From the NCBI GenBank assembly GCA_022870745.1, contig CP085323.1, positions 5,295,901-5,359,900 of the forward strand: a stretch of 64,000 nucleotides of DNA, given 5' to 3'. Numbering within the stretch: the stretch's first letter is position 1; each line of letters begins with the position of its first letter. Of the stretch, positions 18,098-26,700 are shown piece after piece. The notes beneath the pieces were generated by a model. That model saw only the letters and a list, made by a program, of their open reading frames with translations, made no database searches and was not told the DNA's origin. This stretch comes from Silvibacterium acidisoli. GTDB lineage: Bacteria; Acidobacteriota; Terriglobia; Terriglobales; Acidobacteriaceae. The position numbers and the translations under genes are program-made.

Positions 18098-18892
18098 ATG
18101 CTTGAATCCATCGCGCAACATTTGAGTCTAGAGGGCAAGATCGCACTCGTCACCGGCGGCTCCAGAGGAATCGGCAAAGCAATCGCAGACCGCCTGTCCC
18201 AGGCGGGTGCAAAGGTGATTGTCGCATCGCGCACGCCGCCAAGCGGCGAAAGCTCGCAACATCACTTTATCGCAGCCGATCTCTCTACCCCGGAGGGTGC
18301 TCGCTCCGTCGCAAAATACATTCGAGCGGAGTTTGGCAGCGTCGACATTCTCGTTGACAATGTCGGCGGCCTAACCTCGCCTGGAGGAGGATTCAGCACA
18401 CTCACCGACCAGCATTGGGAACATGAATTGCAATTCAACCTCCTCTCCGCGGTACGCCTTGATCGCGAACTAATTCCCAGCATGCTCGAGAAAAAGGCAG
18501 GCGTAATCATTCACATCTCCAGCGTGGCAGGCAGAGTTCCGTTCTGGCAGGTGAACATGGCATATGCAGCAGCGAAAGCGGCTCTCAACTCGTACAGCAA
18601 GGCATTGGCCAACGAGATAGCAGGTCGAGGTGTTCGCGTATTGACCGTGTCCCCAGGTGCAACAGCTACGGAAGGCATGATCGGATTCCTTCAGCAATTT
18701 AGCGGCAACTCCGACGCAAGCCCAAACGAGACCTTCATGAACCTCGCAGCGCAATTTGGAGGCTTACCGATGGGCCGTATCGCAGAACCAGCAGAGATCG
18801 CCTCATTGGTCGGCTTTCTTGTCTCTCCGGCTGCTTCTTATCTTGCGAGCGCCAACTTCACAATCGACGGCGGCGCCACCCAGAGCGTCTAG
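18098..18892 (+). CDS. Short-chain dehydrogenase/reductase (SDR)
   Basis: A 264-residue classical SDR starting at the ATG at 18098, with AAGGAGAG upstream. Seen: the Rossmann cofactor motif TGGSRGIG (19-26), DNVGG in place of the usual NNAG (87-91), the catalytic serine in HISSVAG (S142), and the YxxxK pair (Y156, K160). SPGATATEGM follows. The arginine after the glycine motif region (VIVASR, 41-45) suggests NADPH preference, by family rule. The reaction is oxidation/reduction of a hydroxyl/carbonyl on an unknown substrate. Control by the preceding TetR protein is likely. Confidence 0.9.
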   Translation: MLESIAQHLSLEGKIALVTGGSRGIGKAIADRLSQAGAKVIVASRTPPSGESSQHHFIAADLSTPEGARSVAKYIRAEFGSVDILVDNVGGLTSPGGGFSTLTDQHWEHELQFNLLSAVRLDRELIPSMLEKKAGVIIHISSVAGRVPFWQVNMAYAAAKAALNSYSKALANEIAGRGVRVLTVSPGATATEGMIGFLQQFSGNSDASPNETFMNLAAQFGGLPMGRIAEPAEIASLVGFLVSPAASYLASANFTIDGGATQSV

Positions 18893-18955
18893 CTTCATCT
18901 CAAAGCCGGGTTATGAACGGATGTAGCCCGGCTTCGTATATTAATCAATAACACT

Positions 18956-19258
18956 CTACCTAAAAGGCGAGAGGTTTGAAGTGGAGGCGCCCAGTAAAAA
19001 AGCTCGCAAGAAATTTTCCAGTTCCTGATCCATGTCGATCATCTTCTTCTGGCAAAGTTTTGACGCGATGATGTCTCGCCTGCTCCCGGCCTTTGCATTA
19101 AGCAATATTTGGGCCGTGTGGGAAGGATTGCGAACGGTCCCGTCTGACGCATTGACAATTCTCCCTGCAAGGATGTTGGCTTTGCTAACGCGCGTAGGAT
19201 TGCATCCACCGCGACCACTAAACCGCAGCGCATATGAGGAGAATGCGCTCCCATGGCC
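18956..19258 (-). pseudogene. Start-less open frame with protein-like composition
   Basis: The minus-strand frame ending at the TAG at 18956-18958 is open for about 100 codons back to a stop at 19259-19261. It reads NPTRVSKANILAGRIVNASD, then TVRNPSHTAQILLN, then KKMIDMDQELENFLRAFLLG. The composition looks like real protein, but no ATG occurs until the KKM near the end and no ribosome site precedes any TTG. I do not recognise the family. It may be the tail of a decayed gene whose front was lost at the inverted repeat. Confidence 0.3.
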
Positions 19259-19434
19259 TCATCCGGCCCCGCTCGCCAGCTGCGCGGCAGGACAACGTTT
19301 CCCTTCCTGCACTTTAGCCTTTGTTCCTCCAGCGCTTAAGTGACATGACTAAGCAGCTTTAATATCCGGCGCGGCTCTCAAGCGTCTCCCCGTGGTTGTG
19401 GCAATCAATGAGGCCCATGGGAGCGCATTCTCCT
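19237..19434. repeat. 198-bp segment bounded by 20-bp perfect inverted repeats
   Basis: AGGAGAATGCGCTCCCATGG at 19237-19256 recurs as its exact reverse complement at 19415-19434. Allowing a one-base bulge, the match extends to about 26 bp inward (cctcat). The enclosed 158 bases hold no gene. The size and ends resemble a miniature inverted-repeat element, but I see no clear target duplication outside the repeats. Confidence 0.55.
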
Positions 19435-19711
19435 GAGCACTTCGATGAATATCCTTGTGGTGCTAGGCATGAACGGACGCTCCTCGCGCTCGTGGTTCGG
19501 TCGCCTCCCGCGGAGAACCAGAAATCTCTTGCCGCTTCCCCCGGTATCGCGATATTGGCTGCGATGAATTCGCGGACAACTTCTGTGCTCGAAGACTGAA
19601 AATGTCTAAGGGGAACGGGGTCTTACTTAAAGCAACACTTTCGGAGCGAGCCAATAGCTCAGTCAGCCTTGCTTCTAGAGCAGGTTGCTCAAAACCCGCC
19701 ACATAAGATCG

Positions 19712-21517
19712 CTAGTCTTGTTTCTTGTTGTCCTTTGATAGACCCTGCATAAGATCGATTATCGTTTCAAATAATTGATTGCGAGCCTCCAGTCTCACTC
19801 CGGCGCGCGTTATATAGCGAACTACAACATCAACACCTGATCCCGCCGGCCGCATATTGACGGATGGCATGGCACTGAACTGCGGAGATCCCTCTTCGTG
19901 CGTGACTCGCTTCCACTCCTCCTGAGCCATCCTGGCATCAGCCTCTGTGGCCCGCACCAATGCTTCGTATATCTTCTCGATGAGCGGATGAACGCTCGTC
20001 CCTGACGGAATATTGACGTTAATTTCGTCCCACATCCACTGCCCCACTGTGGAGAAGTTGAAATATCTGCCACGGATCGCGTAGCCATTGAGGAACGAAA
20101 CTCTTCTGCCCGTAGGATGGCCATTTGCTGTCCAATTGCCTGTCTCCAGTAACCATGTGCGGAACAGCCCCAGTTGCACTACTTCGCCGCCTACACCATC
20201 GATCTCTACCCAATCGTGAACCCTGATCCCGTTCGGCCCCATCAGTACAAACCATCCGCAGAAGGCCAGGATGAAGTCCTGGAATACCAGAGTCAGTCCT
20301 GCCGTGGCCAGGCCTAAAATCGTTGGCATCTGCCGCGGAATGCCGAATACAACCAGAGTAATGAGCAAAAGGCCGACGAGTTGTGTGGCCAGATTCAGAA
20401 CCGTCTTCAATGTTTGCTTTTGTCTACGGTCGTGGAACATACGTTCTAGCCCCACCTGCACACTCCAGCCAGCCAGAATCGTCAGCAGACATACCGCTGC
20501 GATGGCAGCCAGCGATTGCAGTATGAGATGAATGACAATCTTGTTCTGTATTTCTACCTGCTTGCCCCATCGGCCGTATAGAGCTACAAGCTCCTGCTGC
20601 GCTCCAAGGCGGTCGTTGAGGATGCTTTGAATATTTTGTTGAACTGCCAACCGCTGCAGTCTTTCGACGCGTTGGGTGCTTGAGATCGGTGCCGCTGTCG
20701 CAGGATCGTGGGCAGCAATCTGCGACGTTTCCGCCTTCATTCTTGCTTGATCTTCGGTCAGTGCTGCTACGTCAGCGAGGGCTAGCTGTTTAGCCTGTGA
20801 AATCAACTGACTTCTTTTGCGGTGAGACATCCACGCGAAAAGCTGTTGCGCAAGGGTCTTATATTGCTCTGCAGAACTGACGGCAGTCTGCCCTTCTTCC
20901 TTCGAAGCGCTATCGTAGTATTTCTTCACTGCGGCTTGACGCGACGCTAATTCCTGTTGAAGCTCGACTCGCTGGTCGCCGTCTTCACGCGAAAGATCTT
21001 CAATAGCGTCCTGCAACTCATTCTGATCGAGGTCAAGCTGGACCTTTGCAGTTTCATGATCGGTACCTTTGGACTCTGTGGAATCTGACTTCGCCCCAGT
21101 ATTGCCAGAGAGCGTGGCAACCCTGGCCTGGTCGTCTTCTACGGTTGCCTCGAGCTCAGTAACACGTTGTTGTAGAGCGAGGGCCTTGCCGGTAAGCTCA
21201 GGCTTTACCAGGCTTGCCTGTCTTAGAGACTGTGAAAATGCTTGGTCCACCTCGTGATCTGCAAGTCTCTCTGCCTCGCGAGCGAACTCCTGCTCTTCCG
21301 CAGATTGCGCCATGCCTGCCAGCGTCGCTGCTGTTTGCCATGGCCTCTGGTCAACGATGCCGGTCGAGACATACTCCCCGGTCCAGTTCCCTTTTTTCGC
21401 TTGCAGGAAGGGCAGATATTCCATCACGCCGCGTGTCATAAAAGAGCCCGCCAATGTGATGCCAAGTACAACCAGCAGAATCGCAACCGCAAGTTTACGA
21501 GCTCGCGTCATGTGCAT
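19712..21517 (-). CDS. MscS-family mechanosensitive ion channel with long periplasmic coiled-coil front
   Basis: A 601-residue membrane protein. An N-terminal span (AVAILLVVLGITLAGSFM) leads to ~250 residues rich in charged helices (ALQQRVTELEATVEDDQARV, LDLDQNELQDAIEDLSR) that should form a coiled coil. Then come spans (LILQSLAAIAAVCLLTILAG, QLVGLLLITLVVFGI). The MscS core follows: pore helix with ILGLATAGLTLVFQDFILAF, then GIRVHDWVEIDGVGGEVVQL and the beta domain. E. coli MscS is 286 residues, so this is an enlarged member of the MscK/YnaI type. It should open under membrane tension and release solutes during osmotic downshock. It appears to be a single gene; a TATAAAA-like stretch lies ~40 bases upstream. 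Confidence 0.87.
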   Translation of the reverse strand: MHMTRARKLAVAILLVVLGITLAGSFMTRGVMEYLPFLQAKKGNWTGEYVSTGIVDQRPWQTAATLAGMAQSAEEQEFAREAERLADHEVDQAFSQSLRQASLVKPELTGKALALQQRVTELEATVEDDQARVATLSGNTGAKSDSTESKGTDHETAKVQLDLDQNELQDAIEDLSREDGDQRVELQQELASRQAAVKKYYDSASKEEGQTAVSSAEQYKTLAQQLFAWMSHRKRSQLISQAKQLALADVAALTEDQARMKAETSQIAAHDPATAAPISSTQRVERLQRLAVQQNIQSILNDRLGAQQELVALYGRWGKQVEIQNKIVIHLILQSLAAIAAVCLLTILAGWSVQVGLERMFHDRRQKQTLKTVLNLATQLVGLLLITLVVFGIPRQMPTILGLATAGLTLVFQDFILAFCGWFVLMGPNGIRVHDWVEIDGVGGEVVQLGLFRTWLLETGNWTANGHPTGRRVSFLNGYAIRGRYFNFSTVGQWMWDEINVNIPSGTSVHPLIEKIYEALVRATEADARMAQEEWKRVTHEEGSPQFSAMPSVNMRPAGSGVDVVVRYITRAGVRLEARNQLFETIIDLMQGLSKDNKKQD

Positions 21518-21937
21518 ACCGTCACATCGTCCCTTCGCCTGTTTGTTGAATCGATCTTATTTTTTATAGCTGCCCGCGGGGCTTCCTGCAAAAGGACTCG
21601 TTATCTACCCGCCTGACAAGCAGACGCATCTCATTTCCTGGACGCGCAGCACGGAGCGACAAGGTCGAGGTCCGTTGAAATCTTATGGCCCGCTTTGTGG
21701 ACTACTTTGCCTGGAATGAGCAGACTGTGAGGGTGCTTGGGCATGCGGAAGTACTTGTTGCAAACGGGAACGCAACCGACCAGGCATACCGAGAGGCCTG
21801 GATCGTCGAGCAGACTTACTACTGCTGGCGTGAGAATGCTGACCGCGTCACGGAGATGGCCGTACAGCACAGGTGCTACCGCGCTCTATCCGAGTGTATT
21901 GGTGTATCCAGAATCTCCGTTTCGCACGACCGCGTAC
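21518..21937. other. Intergenic stretch upstream of the MscS-type channel gene
   Basis: About 420 bases. Open frames occur on both strands (plus 21685-22134, minus 21631-21870), but neither has a ribosome site or a family I recognise, and the plus one runs into the DinB-like gene on the other strand. An A/T-rich stretch around 21557-21566 may be part of the channel promoter. Confidence 0.4.
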
Positions 21938-22393
21938 CTACCGCCCGAACTGGCGCAGGTGATGGTCGCAATGCAGATAGCCCCACCGCATCCATTCGCT
22001 GTCCGTTAACGGGCCGAGAAATGGATGTGGCGGCCAGATTATCTTATGACCGGCGAATACATCAAGGTATTGCAGCAGCTGCGACCGATCGTCATGAAAA
22101 TCACTCGGCCGCGTACCGCCGGCATCGTGCCTGAGCTCAGGAGGGGTTGGCGCATTCTGAGGCCACTGAAACGACGATCGGAACAAGAGCCACTTCAACA
22201 CTCCCGATGGAATTGGGAACCTTTTTGCTGTTGCCGCTCGCTCGCCCAGTGACATCCGGAACGCGTCGGTAAGGTGGCAAATCATCTCCCCAACGTTCAT
22301 CTTTCCCCATCGCGCCTGGTCCCCTGCACTCACTGCAGCCGTGCGTGTGAGAATTTCATTCAGGTTCGAGCTCTGGCCGAGATTCTTCATCAT
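21938..22393 (-). CDS. DUF1569/DinB-like four-helix protein
   Basis: A 151-residue protein. It shows MNVGEMICHLTDAFRMSLG near residue 32 and YLHCDHHLRQFGR at the very end, the paired histidine motifs of DinB-superfamily bundles (DUF1569 type) that bind a divalent metal. Members often act as thiol-dependent transferases, but no function can be read here. It starts about 50 bases from the end of the molybdoenzyme gene on the same strand, so read-through is possible. Confidence 0.75.
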   Translation of the reverse strand: MMKNLGQSSNLNEILTRTAAVSAGDQARWGKMNVGEMICHLTDAFRMSLGERAATAKRFPIPSGVLKWLLFRSSFQWPQNAPTPPELRHDAGGTRPSDFHDDRSQLLQYLDVFAGHKIIWPPHPFLGPLTDSEWMRWGYLHCDHHLRQFGR

Positions 22394-22446
22394 GCGGATG
22401 TCCTACTCTCTACCGTTAGAAAAGTTGTCGTGACCGGAAATAGTAG

Positions 22447-23325
22447 TCAGAGTCCGTCATAGCGGGAGTATCCACGCTTCTGCCAATAATCTTCAGGTTG
22501 GTTGGCAAGGTATCTAATGCCGGTAATGGCCTTCACATTCTTCAAACCCAGCTTGACGGGAACCACAAGCCGCAGCGGCGCGCCATGCTCCACAGTCAGC
22601 GGCTCGCCATGGTAATGCGTTGCTAGAAGAGTTTGTGGATGCTTTGCCGTCTCCATGTCGAGCGAAATGTAGTACGGGTCTGAATTGCCGTCGACATCCA
22701 GATTCACAGAGGATTCTATACGGGCCCATTTCGCCTGGGACGCAGGCGGGAAGGCCTGAAGCAAGTCGGCAAACTGAATTCCACTCCACCATGCGATTTC
22801 GCTCCATCCCTCTACACAAACAAATCGGGTAATCTCCTCACGGAGAGCGAATCGACTGAGCAACCCGCGTATGTTGAGCGATACCGTCAATCCGGACTGA
22901 AGCCCATTGAGAGTCAGTCCCCACGCCGGGATGTAATCAGATGCGGGGGTGGCGCCGTTGTAGTTATTCTTGAGCCCGGTGACCTGAGACTTGGAGTAAG
23001 TGGGTACCAGCCGATTCGTCGAATACAGTGCTTCGGCAACATCGTCGTCGACATCGATTGCCTTATTGAGGAGCCAATCCTTGCCAGGCGGATTGAATTT
23101 GCGATGCTCGCCAAACCGCTGCAAGGTTTCATCCGGAAGCAAGAAAGTCCCCGTCGCAAGAGTTGCGAGCGCTCCCGCTCCGAAGATCAAGAGATCACGA
23201 CGAGTTCGCTTTCGCAGGATGTCCGGCCCTAGCTCAAAGGTGTCTCTTGAGAATGGACCCGAGTTCAGTTGCTCGATAGGCTTTATTTTTCGTGAACCGC
23301 TAAGACTCTTATTGTGCGTCGCCAC
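22447..23325 (-). CDS. YedY/MsrP-like molybdopterin oxidoreductase, Tat-exported
   Basis: A 292-residue protein of the sulfite-oxidase fold. A twin-arginine signal is visible (KRTRRDLLIFGAGALATLAT, R42-R43), so the folded cofactor-bearing enzyme is exported. RFVCVEGWSEIAWWSGIQFA includes the cysteine expected to bind molybdenum (C170). The C-terminus has GAPLRLVVPVKLGLKNVKAI, typical of the family. MsrP proteins repair methionine sulfoxide in the periplasm or reduce small S-/N-oxides. Its start overlaps the end of a cytochrome b gene by 17 bases, so that membrane protein is the likely electron donor, in place of the MsrQ-type partner. The substrate cannot be told from sequence. Confidence 0.88.
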   Translation of the reverse strand: MATHNKSLSGSRKIKPIEQLNSGPFSRDTFELGPDILRKRTRRDLLIFGAGALATLATGTFLLPDETLQRFGEHRKFNPPGKDWLLNKAIDVDDDVAEALYSTNRLVPTYSKSQVTGLKNNYNGATPASDYIPAWGLTLNGLQSGLTVSLNIRGLLSRFALREEITRFVCVEGWSEIAWWSGIQFADLLQAFPPASQAKWARIESSVNLDVDGNSDPYYISLDMETAKHPQTLLATHYHGEPLTVEHGAPLRLVVPVKLGLKNVKAITGIRYLANQPEDYWQKRGYSRYDGL

Positions 23326-24235
23326 GTTTTTCTCCTACTGCTTCCACTCTCAAGGACCAGCCAGTGATCATGCTACGAACCGTGTCCCATCCATCTGCAA
23401 GGACAAGGATGACGTGAGGTACAACGAAGAAGATGAAGAAGCACATCAGCCAAAAATGCCAGACGCGCGCGGCGTTGTAGCCCCCAAACGCTGTTGCCAG
23501 AAGATGGAGCTGCATCGGTTTGTGAATTGCCCAACCGGTGAGAACGACTAGGACCCCAGCCACCACCACTGATGCATAAGCAGCCTTCTGAAGCGCGTTG
23601 TACTTGCCTCTGTGCGCTGGATGAAGCAAAGGTCTACGAAGAACCAGCGCGAAGGGTGCTAACGAGTAATAACGAACCATGTGCAGAGCTGCTGTAGCAT
23701 CGTCCCGTCGCGGAAACAACGCACGCCAGCCTCCTCCGATAGCCAGGCCTAGCACGTAGAGCAGGCCGTTGGCCATGAACAGGTAAGCGCAAAACCAGTG
23801 GAGCCGAAGCGCGACTCCGAGCATGCCTGGTCCGAGACTCAGGTGGTTGTACAACCAGTCTGGTGGGCTGCTGTAGTGATGCAAGCCGGGCACATGGGCG
23901 CACAACCAGATCCCGATGTCTGCTGCCCTGTCAAAATTACCTGCTGCATCGGTACGATGTTGAAAGATGGGAGAAGACCAGTAGATGGAGATCCCGCTGA
24001 GTATGAGTCCTAGCAACAAGGGGATGGATGTCCAGTGCGCCCAGCGTATCAGCAGGTGGTGCTTACGCTGGACACGAACTACCGCCGTGGTGACGGGCGA
24101 GATAGCCACTACAAGAGGCGAACTAACCGCGGGCAAAGGATCTGGAAGCTTCTGGTCGATGATTTCAGTTTGTCGTTCACGCTGTCGCCGTCGTGCGTCT
24201 CGCTTGCTTTGGCGGTTTCGTCTGCTCCTGTTCAT
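23309..24235 (-). CDS. Membrane cytochrome b (b561/thiosulfate-reductase type)
   Basis: A 308-residue protein; the ATG at 24235 has GAGGAGG upstream. After a basic, soluble ~60-residue N-terminus, four or more membrane helices appear (TSIPLLLGLILSGISIYW, HWFCAYLFMANGLLYVLGLA, ASVVVAGVLVVLTGWAI, WLMCFFIFFVVPHVILVLA). Histidines sit where b-heme ligands are expected (IRWAHW, LRLHWF, RVWHFWL, VPHV). The family passes electrons from quinol to a periplasmic enzyme. Overlap with the downstream molybdoenzyme gene makes the two a probable redox pair. Confidence 0.85.
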   Translation of the reverse strand: MNRSRRNRQSKRDARRRQRERQTEIIDQKLPDPLPAVSSPLVVAISPVTTAVVRVQRKHHLLIRWAHWTSIPLLLGLILSGISIYWSSPIFQHRTDAAGNFDRAADIGIWLCAHVPGLHHYSSPPDWLYNHLSLGPGMLGVALRLHWFCAYLFMANGLLYVLGLAIGGGWRALFPRRDDATAALHMVRYYSLAPFALVLRRPLLHPAHRGKYNALQKAAYASVVVAGVLVVLTGWAIHKPMQLHLLATAFGGYNAARVWHFWLMCFFIFFVVPHVILVLADGWDTVRSMITGWSLRVEAVGEKRGDAQ

Positions 24236-24259
24236 TGGCTCCTCCTCACTTATGTACCC

Positions 24260-24283
24260 GGTCCCAGGTAAGCCTGGGACCGA
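24260..24283 (-). terminator. Perfect 10-bp hairpin between the periplasmic-protein and cytochrome b genes
   Basis: cggtcccagg (24260-24269) pairs with 24274-24283 across a 4-base loop. It sits in the 63-base gap inside the presumed three-gene module. No T-run follows, so it may stabilise or process the upstream message rather than end it. Confidence 0.5.
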
Positions 24284-24298
24284 GGTTTAGGAAGTGAG

Positions 24299-24928
24299 CT
24301 ATTTCGCAGGCTGAAGAAATATGTTTTGCCCAATTAAGCTGCCGTCATCCTGCTTTTTCGCGGGAATCAGAACATGTTGCCCAGGCTGAAGCGGCTTCGT
24401 TGTCGGAGCAATCAGGATTACAGGCGTGCCGGCAGGAACCTCAATTGTCTGGCTGCCGACAGTCAGTTCTGAACCAGATCCCGTGCTGCTGACAGCTCCA
24501 TTTGTCATGCGCGAACCACTCTTCGGCTTCGACGCAACCGCACCATTGGTCATGCGGCTGTTTGAAGGAGCACCACCTTGTCCCGGCTGCATGTAGCTAC
24601 CCTCAGCGAGACCACGAAAGACCTCGGGGAAGATCTTGATGTCCGTTGCATGCTCCTTGCCGTCCTCGCCCTTCACAGAACCGACACCGATATAGCTGTT
24701 CTTGGTGATGTGCTTCAGGTCTGAGGGCTCTCCCGCGTATACGGTGGCCGGTTGTGCAAGCTTGACCGTGACAGGCCCTTTCTGCGTCTGAAGGTTGATT
24801 GCAGTGGAGCTGACATCTACGATTGCGCCTCCAACCGGCACGACTCCCGGAGGAAAGGACTGGCTGAGCGCGGAGGAAGCTGAAATTGCAACTGCGAGAA
24901 GGGCGACGGAAGAGAAAGAAAAGCGCAT
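24299..24928 (-). CDS. Secreted DUF5666-like beta-domain protein
   Basis: A 209-residue protein from the ATG at 24928, with AAGGAG nearby; the longer frame to 25150 overlaps the next gene and lacks a site. A signal peptide (FSSVALLAVAISASSALS) is followed by two OB-like beta segments: GGAIVDVSSTAINLQTQKGP with VTVKLAQPATVYA, and later TVGSQTIEVPAGTPVIL. In the middle SRMTNGAV occurs twice in tandem, separated by seven residues. Proteins of this type are usually periplasmic, and the role is unknown. It is first in line with the cytochrome b and molybdoenzyme genes, so it may serve that redox module. Confidence 0.65.
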   Translation of the reverse strand: MRFSFSSVALLAVAISASSALSQSFPPGVVPVGGAIVDVSSTAINLQTQKGPVTVKLAQPATVYAGEPSDLKHITKNSYIGVGSVKGEDGKEHATDIKIFPEVFRGLAEGSYMQPGQGGAPSNSRMTNGAVASKPKSGSRMTNGAVSSTGSGSELTVGSQTIEVPAGTPVILIAPTTKPLQPGQHVLIPAKKQDDGSLIGQNIFLQPAK

Positions 24929-25131
24929 ATGAACTCCTTGAAGGCGAGGTTGAGTAGGACAGTTGCGGTTGTGCCCTTCGTCGGGCATTACATGTGAGAA
25001 ATCAAGCGGCAACGCGTACAGTCGTGGAACTCTGAGACAGATTTCGTTTGAATCAACAAATCCGATACAAGCTCCCTGGTCCTGATTGAGCTTTATGCCC
25101 AGGCGAACCGGAGCCCCAGCGTGACAGTTTG

Positions 25132-25980
25132 CTAATTGCCGCCTGTCCACCAGACCGGCGGTAGCGGTACATGGCGAATGTGGATCTTGAGAAGAGCCCT
25201 TCCAATCTCTGGAGCAAATTCCTGCGTAATGTTGCCAACCGCCAGACCGCCGAAGGCAACAGTTGCTCCCTGACCAGCATGAGTCAGGTCATCGAAACCA
25301 GTCGGCAAGTAGGCATTGCCAATGAAACCTGCAGCAGCCGCACCGGTGAAGTTCGACAGAGCTGGCATGGTGTGCCCCCCGTCGGTCTTATCAATAAAGG
25401 TGAAGAGAAGAGCATGGCTCAGGCGTCCGGGAACTGAGCTGCTTCGAGAACGCTGATAGCGAGTATCCTCGTGCAACAAAACAGAAGTGGAAAAGCGCGC
25501 AATGGCCAGTGATCCGGTTCGAGCAAATGCGTCTCCGTAATTGCGTCCAAAGGCTTCAGCACCGGCGCGCCATTCATGCGGGTAGCTGTCAGGCGCATTC
25601 GCCATGCGAATGCCTGCAAACGCACCATTGAAAACAAAGGCACGAGGCCCGAACGCCGGTTCTACGATCGACTGAAACTTTTCTCTCAGGTGCATTGACC
25701 GCATAGGGTTGCTCGATGGATCGTTTGGAAGGGAGCTTTGCTGCGGAGAGGGCGACGGAGCATCGGGCAGGTTTGGCTGCTCGGAGACAGAAGATAGGAA
25801 GGTCTCCACGGCAGCCTGACCGAATGCCGGGCGAACCGATCCGGCAAGAACGAGCCCAGGCGTTGAGAGCAAAACGCCAAAGAGAAATGACCTCTTCAAC
25901 AGTGACGGCGAGACTGCTGAACTCTCGTGGCAATGTCGGCTTCGATAGAACTTAGTTAAACGAACAGCAAGATATTTCAT
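25132..25980 (-). CDS. Secreted protein of unknown function
   Basis: A 282-residue protein; GAGG lies just upstream of the ATG at 25980. The N-terminus is basic, then hydrophobic (SFLFGVLLSTPGLVLAGSV), consistent with export. A proline/serine-rich linker (LPDAPSPSPQQSSLPNDPSS) leads to a domain of ~190 residues with glycine- and alanine-rich short hydrophobic runs (NFTGAAAAGFIGNAYLP, GATVAFGGLAVGN). This fits a small membrane-associated or barrel-like fold. It looks like a lineage-restricted acidobacterial protein. Neighbours on the same strand are the redox module and a DUF308-like gene; no functional link is clear. Confidence 0.6.
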   Translation of the reverse strand: MKYLAVRLTKFYRSRHCHESSAVSPSLLKRSFLFGVLLSTPGLVLAGSVRPAFGQAAVETFLSSVSEQPNLPDAPSPSPQQSSLPNDPSSNPMRSMHLREKFQSIVEPAFGPRAFVFNGAFAGIRMANAPDSYPHEWRAGAEAFGRNYGDAFARTGSLAIARFSTSVLLHEDTRYQRSRSSSVPGRLSHALLFTFIDKTDGGHTMPALSNFTGAAAAGFIGNAYLPTGFDDLTHAGQGATVAFGGLAVGNITQEFAPEIGRALLKIHIRHVPLPPVWWTGGN

Positions 25981-26097
25981 GCGCCTCGGTATCTAACGTT
26001 GGACCAGTTGTAGATCTGTGATTGATGCAGCTTCCTGGTATAGGCCTCTGTCATGCGAAGAGGCCACCGGGCGCCAATGGAATTCGCCTCGGAATTG

Positions 26098-26670
26098 TCA
26101 GTTCACTTCCGCTGCCGCAAATTGCGAAAGCTTCCGAGTGAGTAGAATTCCGCCGATGAGAAAATAGATCGCTCCAAACGCAGCGTATCCACTCACATCC
26201 TTGATGTGACGTTTGTCGGCAAGACCGCCCACAAAGTATGCAATGCCTGCAATAGTCGACTGTGCGCCGCTCAAGATCATTGCCCACTGTCCGCCTAACT
26301 CCTGCTTTCGGCGAACGAACCCGGCGATGAGTTGGAGCGCACCAGCGCCAAATGCCCAGAAACCAAAGACTGCAACCGCGTAAGTTGGTTTGTGAAATAC
26401 GGTGATGCCAATGGCGATTGCCGCCGCTACCCCAAGAAGCGCATTAATGATTTGCGAAGTGTGTGTATTTCCGTATTGGCTCGAGGTCTTGAGGTCGTAA
26501 ACCGTGCAGGTAACGTCCCAAAGTGGATAGAGCAGGAAAAGTATGGCTGCTAATTGAGGTTGTGTAAGCGCAGTTGAGATGACGACTGATGCCCAAGTCA
26601 CCTGAAACGCCGTGCGCACAAAGTAGAGGTTGCGTAAAGCGCGCATAGAGTCGATCGATATTGTTTCCAT
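26098..26670 (-). CDS. DUF308/HdeD-like six-span membrane protein
   Basis: About 190 residues from the ATG at 26670 (GTGGGG upstream); an ATG at 26700 is also in frame but less well placed. At least five hydrophobic helices are seen (VTWASVVISTALT, AAILFLLYPLWDVT, IINALLGVAAAIAIGITVF, YAVAVFGFWAFGAGALQLIA, YAAFGAIYFLIGGILLT). The spacing and small-residue helices resemble DUF308 proteins such as HdeD, linked to acid stress in enterobacteria. No role can be assigned here. Confidence 0.6.
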   Translation of the reverse strand: METISIDSMRALRNLYFVRTAFQVTWASVVISTALTQPQLAAILFLLYPLWDVTCTVYDLKTSSQYGNTHTSQIINALLGVAAAIAIGITVFHKPTYAVAVFGFWAFGAGALQLIAGFVRRKQELGGQWAMILSGAQSTIAGIAYFVGGLADKRHIKDVSGYAAFGAIYFLIGGILLTRKLSQFAAAEVN

Positions 26671-26700
26671 GATTTGCCCCACTACCTTTGCTGTCTGCAT

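Larger units (their letters stand above)
18893..19711. other. Gene-poor stretch with mobile-element-like repeat
   Basis: About 820 bases with no convincing intact gene. It contains a 20-bp inverted repeat pair (19237-19256 and 19415-19434) and a minus-strand open frame without a good start (18956-19258), both listed separately. Reading frames at 19032-19343 and 19396-19599 on the plus strand have poor residue composition and no ribosome sites. Confidence 0.5.

Noticed and set aside
21685..22134. 149-codon plus-strand open frame
   Set aside because: Runs antisense into the DinB-like gene, has no ribosome site and matches no family I know.
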